Assembly: GCF_014268585.2 (NCBI RefSeq)
Contig: NZ_CP077092.1
Location: 5,183,501-5,247,500, forward strand
From: Pseudomonas iranensis
GTDB lineage: Bacteria; Pseudomonadota; Gammaproteobacteria; Pseudomonadales; Pseudomonadaceae
DNA: 64,000 nucleotides
Direction: 5' to 3'
Both the position numbers and the translations under genes were made by a program. Shown here piece by piece: positions 58,238-64,000 of this stretch. The notes beneath the pieces are model-generated. The model ran no database searches, was not told where the DNA came from, and saw only the letters and a program-made list of their open reading frames with translations. Position 1 is the stretch's first letter, and each line of letters begins with the position of its first letter.

Positions 58238-59746
58238 ATGGCGCATAACGAAGCAGTCGACGTAGTTCTGGTAGGGGCCGGCATCATGAGTGCCACCCTG
58301 GCCGTACTGCTCAAAGAGCTCGACCCCGCGATCAAGCTGGAAGTCGTCGAGCTGATGGATTCCGGCGCCGCCGAGAGTTCCAATCCGTGGAACAACGCCG
58401 GTACCGGTCACGCCGGCCTGTGCGAGCTGAACTACACGCCGCAGGCCGCCGACGGCAGCGTCGACATCAAGAAAGCCGTGCACATCAACACCCAGTTCGA
58501 GGTGTCGAAACAGTTCTGGTCGTACCTGACCAAAAAGGGCACGTTCGGCTCGAGCAAATCCTTCATCAGCCCGGTGCCGCACCTGAGTTTCGTTCAGGGC
58601 GAGAGCGGCGTGTCGTTCCTCAAGGAACGCTTCAATGTCCTGAGCAAGCACCACGCGTTCGCCGACATGGAGTACACCGAAGACAAGGGCAAGATGGCCG
58701 AGTGGATGCCGCTGATGATGCCGGGCCGCTCGCCCGACGAAGTCCTCGCCGCCACCCGCGTAATGAACGGCACCGACGTCAACTTCGGCGCCCTGACCAA
58801 TCAGTTGCTCAAACACCTGAGCAGCGCGCCGGACACCCAGGTCAAATACTGCAAGCGCGTGACCGGCCTCAAGCGTAACGGCGCCGGCTGGACCGTCAGC
58901 ATCAAGGACGTCAACAACGGCAACACCCGCGAAGTCGACGCAAAGTTTGTCTTCCTCGGTGCCGGTGGCGCGGCCCTGCCGTTGCTGCAGGCTTCGGGCA
59001 TCGAAGAAAGCAAAGGCTTCGGCGGCTTCCCGATCAGTGGCCAGTGGCTGCGTTGCGATAACCCGGAAGTGGTCAAGCAGCATCAGGCCAAGGTCTACAG
59101 CCAGGCTGCCGTGGGTTCGCCACCGATGTCGGTGCCGCACCTCGACACTCGCGTCGTCGACGGTAAGAAATCCCTGCTGTTCGGGCCATACGCCGGTTTC
59201 ACCACCAAGTTCCTCAAGCACGGCTCCTTCATGGACCTGCCAATGTCGGTGCGCGCCGGCAACATCGGGCCGATGCTGGCGGTGGCGAAAAACAACATGG
59301 ACCTGACCAAGTACCTGGTCAGCGAAGTGATGCAGTCGATGGAACAGCGTCTGGAATCCCTGCGGCGTTTCTACCCGCAGGCGAAAGCCGAAGACTGGCG
59401 CCTGGAAGTGGCCGGCCAACGGGTGCAGATCATCAAGAAGGACCCGAAAAAGGGCGGCATCCTGCAGTTCGGTACCGAACTGGTCGCGGCGAAGGACGGC
59501 TCCCTCGCTGCCCTGCTCGGCGCATCGCCAGGCGCGTCGGTGACCGTTTCGATCATGCTCGAACTGATCGAGAAGTGCTTCCCGGCCAAGGCGTCCGGCG
59601 AGTGGGCAAGCAAACTCGCGGAAATCTTCCCGGCCCGTGAAAAGGTTCTGGAAACCGATGCTGCGCTGTATCGCAAGATCAACACGCAGAACAACATCGC
59701 CCTGGAACTGGTTGAAGAAAGCAGCGAGACCCCAAGCTTCGCTTGA
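58238..59746 (+). CDS. mqo: Malate:quinone oxidoreductase
   Basis: Membrane-associated FAD enzyme that oxidises L-malate to oxaloacetate and reduces quinone, used by pseudomonads in the TCA cycle. The 502-residue protein begins with the FAD motif [22 protein letters not shown] (abbreviated), then [20 protein letters not shown], and near the C-terminus [22 protein letters not shown] (abbreviated). A GGAGA lies upstream of the ATG. A terminator follows closely. Confidence 0.96.
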   Translation: MAHNEAVDVVLVGAGIMSATLAVLLKELDPAIKLEVVELMDSGAAESSNPWNNAGTGHAGLCELNYTPQAADGSVDIKKAVHINTQFEVSKQFWSYLTKKGTFGSSKSFISPVPHLSFVQGESGVSFLKERFNVLSKHHAFADMEYTEDKGKMAEWMPLMMPGRSPDEVLAATRVMNGTDVNFGALTNQLLKHLSSAPDTQVKYCKRVTGLKRNGAGWTVSIKDVNNGNTREVDAKFVFLGAGGAALPLLQASGIEESKGFGGFPISGQWLRCDNPEVVKQHQAKVYSQAAVGSPPMSVPHLDTRVVDGKKSLLFGPYAGFTTKFLKHGSFMDLPMSVRAGNIGPMLAVAKNNMDLTKYLVSEVMQSMEQRLESLRRFYPQAKAEDWRLEVAGQRVQIIKKDPKKGGILQFGTELVAAKDGSLAALLGASPGASVTVSIMLELIEKCFPAKASGEWASKLAEIFPAREKVLETDAALYRKINTQNNIALELVEESSETPSFA

Positions 59747-59757
59747 TCTTGCGGCAT

Positions 59758-59788
59758 AAAAAAACGCCCCATTGGGGCGTTTTTTTTG
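59758..59788 (+). terminator. Terminator after mqo
   Basis: The perfect stem AAAACGCCCC/GGGGCGTTTT with a 3-nt loop is followed by a long T-run. It can also end the converging PA4642-like gene. Confidence 0.93.
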
Positions 59789-59822
59789 CCTGTCAAAAAG
59801 CAAAAGATCTCGTCTTTTGACC

Positions 59823-60110
59823 TTAACCGCGAGCCTTGTCGATCAACACGATGTACTCGGCGGCATTGCGCTGATCCTTGATGTGATCAACAAAGGTCTG
59901 GCCCTCTTCATCCTTGCCATCAACGTCATAACCCGCCGCAACGAAGAAGCCCAGAAAGCGCTCGAAATCGTCGATGCGCAAACCGCGATAAGCCTTGATC
60001 AGTTTGTGCAGCGACGGCGAAGTGGCGTCGACCGGCTCAAAATCGAGGAACAGCTTGATCTGCTCATCGCCGATCTCGTCACCAATCACTTGTTTCTTAT
60101 CTTTACGCAT
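59823..60110 (-). CDS. PA4642-family small protein
   Basis: 95-residue acidic cytoplasmic protein, MRKDKKQVIGDEIGDEQIKLF ... IDKARG. In P. aeruginosa the corresponding gene lies in the same mqo-hpt-upp-uraA-hemH neighbourhood. The conserved core includes HKLIKAYRGLRIDDFERFLGFF (abbreviated) and AGYDVDGKDEEGQTFVDHI. Function unknown. Confidence 0.8.
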   Translation of the reverse strand: MRKDKKQVIGDEIGDEQIKLFLDFEPVDATSPSLHKLIKAYRGLRIDDFERFLGFFVAAGYDVDGKDEEGQTFVDHIKDQRNAAEYIVLIDKARG

Positions 60111-60173
60111 TGCCGACTCCAGCTCGCAGACATGACACGGGGCGGGCAGTTTACCCCTGCCCGACCGCCCGGC

Positions 60174-60653
60174 TCAACGCGGACGAATTGCCCCGGTGTG
60201 CAAATCGGCCCAGATATGGCCATTGGCATAACTGAGGAACTGCACATACACCGTGTCGTTGCGCAACAGATCCATCACCACGCGGTATTGAGCGAGCGGA
60301 TAGAACAGCGTCAGGGTTTTGCTTTTGTCATCGTAAGCCGGTTTTTTCAGGCTTTTGCTCTCGCCGTCGAAACTCACCAGCACCTGGCTGATGGTCGCGC
60401 CCTTGTTCAGCGATTTGCCTTTGAGGCGGATCAACAAGGATGAGGTGACCGGAATCGGCTGCTGATTGGACTGGCGCTGCGCACCGACCACCACCGAATA
60501 CTCGCTGACCTGCAGCAGTTGCTGCTGCTCGGGTTCAGCGTCGCGCAGGGTGAGATCGTCCGGCGGCAGGAACTGGCTGTGCATCGGCGCGGCGGACAGC
60601 GGCAGGCTGAGCGACAGCAACAGGGCGGCGAGACTGCGGATCAAGAGGCGCAT
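60174..60653 (-). CDS. Secreted/periplasmic protein of unknown function
   Basis: 159 residues with a signal peptide (RLLIRSLAALLLSLSLPLSAA). The mature part is a beta-rich domain (SLLIRLKGKSLNKGATISQVL, LTLFYPLAQYRVVMDLL, VQFLSYANGHIWADLHTG). No cysteine pair or catalytic motif is visible. It corresponds in position to the conserved gene next to the PA4642 type in other pseudomonads. Confidence 0.78.
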   Translation of the reverse strand: MRLLIRSLAALLLSLSLPLSAAPMHSQFLPPDDLTLRDAEPEQQQLLQVSEYSVVVGAQRQSNQQPIPVTSSLLIRLKGKSLNKGATISQVLVSFDGESKSLKKPAYDDKSKTLTLFYPLAQYRVVMDLLRNDTVYVQFLSYANGHIWADLHTGAIRPR

Positions 60654-60725
60654 GACAGGCTCCGGAGGGCGGGGCCGAGCACTCTAGCATGGCTGTCGCG
60701 CAAGGATCGGCACACACAAAAACAA

Positions 60726-60819
60726 CTGTGGGAGCGAGCCTGCTCGCGAAAGCGGTGTGTCAGCTTTCAATGATGCTGACTGACACGACGCCTTCGCGAG
60801 CAGGCTCGCTCCCACAGGG
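60726..60819. repeat. REP-type inverted repeat (type A)
   Basis: Inverted GAGCCTGCTCGCGAAAGC units with TGTGGGAGC / GCTCCCACA ends and a ~40-nt spacer. It lies just downstream of hpt. Confidence 0.9.
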
Positions 60820-60833
60820 GGCAATGCAGGTTC

Positions 60834-61391
60834 TTACATGCCTTTAACGGCGTAAATCCCGTTGGCGTTGCGCCAGTAGCCCTTGTAGTCCATGCCATAA
60901 CCGAAGATGTAGCGGTCGATGCATGGCAGGCCGACGAAATCGGCTTTCAGGTCAGGACGTGCCTTGCGGTCGTGGTCCTTGTCGATCAGCACGGCGGTGT
61001 GCACTTTGCGTGCGCCGGCGTGTTTGCAGAAGTCGATGATCGCGCCCAGGGTATGACCTTCGTCGAGGATGTCGTCGATGATCAGCACATCGCGGTCGAT
61101 GAACGAGACTTCCGGCTTGGCTTTCCAGAACAGGTCGCCGCCGCTGGTTTCGTTGCGATAACGGGTCGCGTGCAGGTAGGACGCTTCCAGCGGGAATTGC
61201 AGATGCGTCAGCAGTTTGCCGGAGAAGATCAGGCCGCCGTTCATCACGCAGAACACCACCGGATTGCTGTCAGCCAGTTGTTCGTTGATTTGTGCACCGA
61301 CGCGGGCGATGGCCGCCTCGACTTCAGATTCGGTGTACAGGCAGTCAGCCTCTCGCATGATTTGACGGATATGCTCGAGATCAGCGGACAT
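60834..61391 (-). CDS. hpt: Hypoxanthine-guanine phosphoribosyltransferase
   Basis: Purine salvage enzyme that forms IMP or GMP from hypoxanthine or guanine and PRPP. The 185-residue protein has the PRPP signature VLIIDDILDEGHTL and FCVMNGGLIFSGKLLTHLQFP (abbreviated). Its start at 61389-61391 gives MSADLEHIRQIM, typical of pseudomonads. It is divergent from upp, so purine and pyrimidine salvage genes are side by side. Confidence 0.95.
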   Translation of the reverse strand: MSADLEHIRQIMREADCLYTESEVEAAIARVGAQINEQLADSNPVVFCVMNGGLIFSGKLLTHLQFPLEASYLHATRYRNETSGGDLFWKAKPEVSFIDRDVLIIDDILDEGHTLGAIIDFCKHAGARKVHTAVLIDKDHDRKARPDLKADFVGLPCIDRYIFGYGMDYKGYWRNANGIYAVKGM

Positions 61392-61556
61392 GGCGCTCTC
61401 CAGGGGGTTGGCGGAATTGGAAAAGCGGGCAAAGGTACGCATCCCGCGAGGTCGAATCAAGCTCTTATGGACTAACGTACAGAATGTCCTATAGGACATC
61501 ACCCTCGGATAGATTAATCTAGGCCGGTTTTTTTGCCCGCCGCCGGAGCCTTTCCC

Positions 61557-62195
61557 ATGCCCATCCTCGAGATCCGCCATCCGCTGATCCGTCATAAACT
61601 CGGCCTGATGCGCCGCGCTGACATCAGCACCAAGAATTTCCGCGAGCTCGCTCAGGAAGTCGGCGCCCTGTTGACCTATGAAGCTACAAAAGATCTGCCG
61701 CTCGAATCCTACGACATTGCCGGCTGGTGCGGCACCGTGTCGGTGGAGAAGATCGCCGGCAAGAAGATCACCGTCGTGCCGATCCTGCGTGCCGGTATCG
61801 GCATGCTCGAAGGCGTGCTCAGCCTGATCCCGGGCGCCAAGGTCTCCGCTGTGGGCGTTGCCCGCAACGAAGAAACCCTGCAAGCGCACACCTATCTGGA
61901 AAAACTGGTACCGGAAATCGACGAGCGCCTGGCGATGATCATCGACCCGATGCTAGCCACCGGCAGCTCCATGGTTGCCACCATCGATCTGCTGAAAAAG
62001 GCCGGTTGCCGCGACATCCGTGCCATGGTCCTGGTGGCCGCGCCGGAAGGCATTGCTGCCGTCGAACAAGCGCACCCGGACGTGACCATCTACACCGCGT
62101 CCATCGATGAACGTTTGAACGAGCACGGCTACATCATTCCTGGGCTTGGCGATGCTGGTGACAAGATCTTCGGCACAAAGCAGAAGGACGCGTGA
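61557..62195 (+). CDS. upp: Uracil phosphoribosyltransferase
   Basis: Converts uracil and PRPP to UMP. The 212-residue sequence begins [23 protein letters not shown] and carries [21 protein letters not shown] (both abbreviated), the PRPP motif [13 protein letters not shown] and the uracil site [20 protein letters not shown] at 61557 has GGAG upstream. It overlaps or abuts uraA. Confidence 0.97.
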   Translation: MPILEIRHPLIRHKLGLMRRADISTKNFRELAQEVGALLTYEATKDLPLESYDIAGWCGTVSVEKIAGKKITVVPILRAGIGMLEGVLSLIPGAKVSAVGVARNEETLQAHTYLEKLVPEIDERLAMIIDPMLATGSSMVATIDLLKKAGCRDIRAMVLVAAPEGIAAVEQAHPDVTIYTASIDERLNEHGYIIPGLGDAGDKIFGTKQKDA

Positions 62196-62197
62196 CC

Positions 62198-63472
62198 ATG
62201 CAGCAAGAGTTCAACGATCCGCTCTGGCGCACGGTGCTGTCCGGCGCGCAGATGCTGTTCGTGGCCTTCGGCGCCTTGGTGCTGATGCCGCTGATCACCG
62301 GCCTGGACCCGAACGTGGCACTGTTCACCGCGGGTCTGGGGACGATCCTGTTCCAGATCGTCACCGGGCGTCAGGTGCCGGTGTTCCTGGCGTCGAGCTT
62401 CGCCTTCATCACGCCGATCATTCTCGCCAAGGGCCAGTTCGGTCTTGCCGCGACCATGGGCGGGGTAATGGCGGCCGGTTTCGTCTACACCTTCCTCGGC
62501 CTGGCTGTGAAGATCAAAGGCACCGGCTTCATTGACCGTTTGCTGCCGCCGGTAGTGATCGGTCCGGTGATCATCTCCATCGGCCTGGCCATGGCGCCGA
62601 TTGCCGCGAACATGGCGATGGGCAAGGCCGGCGACGGCACCGAGCTGATCCACTATCAGACGGCGATGATGATTTCCATGCCGGCGCTGCTGACCACGCT
62701 GATCGTGGCGGTGTTCGGCAAAGGCATCTTCCGTTTGGTGCCGATCATTTCCGGCGTGCTGGTGGGCTTTGCCATGTCGTTCTATTTCGGCGTGGTCGAC
62801 ACAGCGAAAATTGCTGCAGCGCCATGGTTCGCCCTGCCGCACTTCACCGCGCCCGAGTTCAACTGGCAGGCGATTCTGTTCATCGTTCCGGTAGCGCTGG
62901 CCCCGGCGATCGAGCACATTGGCGGCGTGATTGCCGTGGGTAGCGTGACCGGTCGCGATTACCTGAAGAAGCCAGGCCTGCATCGCACCCTGCTCGGTGA
63001 CGGCATCGCCACCACTGCTGCCGGCCTGTTCGGTGGCCCGCCCAACACCACTTACGCCGAAGTGACCGGCGCGGTGATGCTGACCAAGAACTACAACCCG
63101 AAAATCATGACCTGGGCGGCGGTCTTCGCCATCACCCTGGCGTTCATCGGCAAGTTCGGCGCGCTGCTGCAAAGCATTCCGGTGCCGGTGATGGGCGGGA
63201 TTCTGTGCTTGCTGTTCGGTTCGATCGCAGCGGTGGGCATGAACACCCTGATCCGTCACAAGATCGACCTGGGCGAAGCGCGCAACCTGGTGATTGTTTC
63301 GGTGACGCTGGTGTTCGGTATCGGCGGCGTGCTGGTCGGCACCGGCACCGGTCCTGATGACTTCGGCCTCAAAGGCATCGCGCTGTGCGCGGTGGTGGCG
63401 ATTGCGCTGAACCTGATCCTGCCGGGCAATGACGGCTGGAAGAACAAGAAGGCGGATGAGCCGCTGATTTAA
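62198..63472 (+). CDS. uraA: Uracil permease (NCS2 family)
   Basis: Proton-coupled uracil importer, 424 residues with multiple membrane segments. NCS2 signatures are QMLFVAFGALVLMPLITGLDP, PAIEHIGGVIAVGSVTGRDYL (helix 8, with the conserved Glu) and GLFGGPPNTTYAEVTGAVMLT (abbreviated). ATG at 62198 is preferred to the overlapping GTG at 62192 because AAGGA at 62183 is at the right distance only for it. It acts with Upp in uracil salvage. Confidence 0.95.
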   Translation: MQQEFNDPLWRTVLSGAQMLFVAFGALVLMPLITGLDPNVALFTAGLGTILFQIVTGRQVPVFLASSFAFITPIILAKGQFGLAATMGGVMAAGFVYTFLGLAVKIKGTGFIDRLLPPVVIGPVIISIGLAMAPIAANMAMGKAGDGTELIHYQTAMMISMPALLTTLIVAVFGKGIFRLVPIISGVLVGFAMSFYFGVVDTAKIAAAPWFALPHFTAPEFNWQAILFIVPVALAPAIEHIGGVIAVGSVTGRDYLKKPGLHRTLLGDGIATTAAGLFGGPPNTTYAEVTGAVMLTKNYNPKIMTWAAVFAITLAFIGKFGALLQSIPVPVMGGILCLLFGSIAAVGMNTLIRHKIDLGEARNLVIVSVTLVFGIGGVLVGTGTGPDDFGLKGIALCAVVAIALNLILPGNDGWKNKKADEPLI

Positions 63473-63481
63473 CCCCCCGCA

Positions 63482-63588
63482 ATGATCGTTCCCACGCTCC
63501 GCGTGGGGATGCCTCAAGGGACGCTCCGCGTCCAGTGACGCGGAGCGTCACGGGCTGCATTCCCACGCAGAGCGTGGGAACGATCACT
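63482..63588. repeat. REP-like repeat (type D), paired palindromes
   Basis: GATCGTTCCCACGC and GCGTGGGAACGATC form the outer arms. Between them lies a second palindrome, GGGACGCTCCGCGTC / GACGCGGAGCGTC. It is related to the single unit at 18250-18302. It lies between uraA and hemH. Confidence 0.85.
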
Positions 63589-63604
63589 GTGTGAGCGGGC
63601 TTGC

Positions 63605-64000
63605 TCAGAGGGCCAGCGGCGCTCGTTCGCAGAGCGTGGCCAACGCCTTGGCCCATTGCGGGTCGTCGTTCAGGCACGGCACCAGCAGCAACTCCTCGCC
63701 CCCCGCTTCGCGGAACTGTTCCTTGCCGCGATCGCCGATCTCTTCCAGCGTCTCGATGCAATCGGCGACGAACGCCGGGCACATCACCAGAATCTTTTTC
63801 ACCCCGCTTTTGGCCAGTTCATCCAGCCGCGCTTCGGTGTACGGCTCGATCCATTTCGCCCGGCCCAGGCGCGACTGAAACGACACCGACCATTTGCCGT
63901 CCGCCAGGCCCATGCTTTTGGCGAAGGCGGCGGCGGTACGGAAACACTGCGCGCGATAACAGGTCGCCAATACCGCCGGCGAGGCGGTCTGGCAGCAATC
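63605..64000 (-). CDS. hemH: Ferrochelatase, C-terminal part (truncated by window edge)
   Basis: Ferrochelatase inserts ferrous iron into protoporphyrin IX to make haem. The visible part is the C-terminal ~131 residues: [40 protein letters not shown], and [22 protein letters not shown] (all abbreviated where needed). The P-A-F-V-A-D-C-x-E-T-L-E-E-I stretch is diagnostic. The N-terminus lies beyond position 64000. Position after uraA matches pseudomonad gene order. Confidence 0.93.
   Translation of the reverse strand, partial: DCCQTASPAVLATCYRAQCFRTAAAFAKSMGLADGKWSVSFQSRLGRAKWIEPYTEARLDELAKSGVKKILVMCPAFVADCIETLEEIGDRGKEQFREAGGEELLLVPCLNDDPQWAKALATLCERAPLAL

Noticed and set aside
57833..59803. 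Long minus-strand open frame opposite mqo
   Set aside because: It mirrors the mqo coding sequence, lacks recognisable domains, and would overlap its regulatory region. mqo has the flavin motif and a good start, so the antisense frame is treated as a shadow.

Overview
The window reads as a GC-rich chromosome segment of a Pseudomonas fluorescens-group bacterium. The evidence is the gene order (dcw cluster - rnpB - rsmI - lpoA - sspBA - petCBA - rpsI/rplM - aldo/keto reductase - acyl-CoA dehydrogenase - GlxA-like regulator ... zapE - trpS, and mqo ... hpt - upp - uraA - hemH), the protein sequences, and many copies of the intergenic REP-type palindromes common in this group. Apart from the truncated mraY and hemH at the two ends, no rRNA or tRNA gene, CRISPR array or insertion sequence was seen.

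Layout. 1-6.7 kb (minus strand): the head of the division/cell-wall cluster, mraZ-rsmH-ftsL-ftsI-murE-murF-mraY, translationally coupled throughout, with a sigma70-like promoter and three MraZ boxes. 7.0-7.3 kb: RNase P RNA. 7.4-11.9 kb: rsmI, then divergently lpoA-yraN-type-gmhA/diaA-BON lipoprotein. 12-16.9 kb (minus): rplM-rpsI, petABC (cytochrome bc1) and sspA-sspB. 17.1-20.6 kb: aldo/keto reductase, acyl-CoA dehydrogenase and a GlxA-type regulator. 20.8-26.1 kb: an accessory run of four plus-strand genes (flavin amino-acid oxidase/monooxygenase, nitrilase-superfamily amidase, internally duplicated membrane protein, asparaginase) that together suggest an amino-acid-to-amide-to-acid catabolic route. 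26.1-31.6 kb: zapE, trpS, hydrolase, yhcB, OmpA-like lipoprotein and a metallo-beta-lactamase-fold hydrolase.

31.9-37.0 kb is the standout. It is an AT-rich, codon-atypical cassette of four overlapping or abutting genes: a PRTase-like protein, a large P-loop (Orc/Cdc6-like) ATPase, a protein of unknown function, and an N6-adenine-type DNA methyltransferase. Composition, tight coupling and the mix of a nucleotide-metabolism-type enzyme, an ATPase switch and a DNA methylase make it the best candidate for an undescribed anti-phage or other conflict system. Its function is inferred, not shown.

37.1-45.3 kb (minus): a MalT-like LuxR regulator, DUF1329, DUF1302 and an acyl-CoA ligase, a set probably concerned with hydrophobic substrate or fatty-acid uptake and activation. 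45.6-57.5 kb: assorted housekeeping genes: LysE exporter, 2-hydroxyacid dehydrogenase, rsmC, a yybP-ykoY Mn riboswitch with a UPF0016 exporter, an M48 protease, a chemoreceptor, a SRAP protein lacking a canonical histidine, small metal-binding and membrane proteins, an acyltransferase and a YajG-like lipoprotein. 58.2-64 kb: mqo, two small conserved genes, hpt, upp, uraA and the C-terminal part of hemH. Five REP-like repeat types punctuate the gaps, including one repeat locus carrying a 101-bp tandem duplication.
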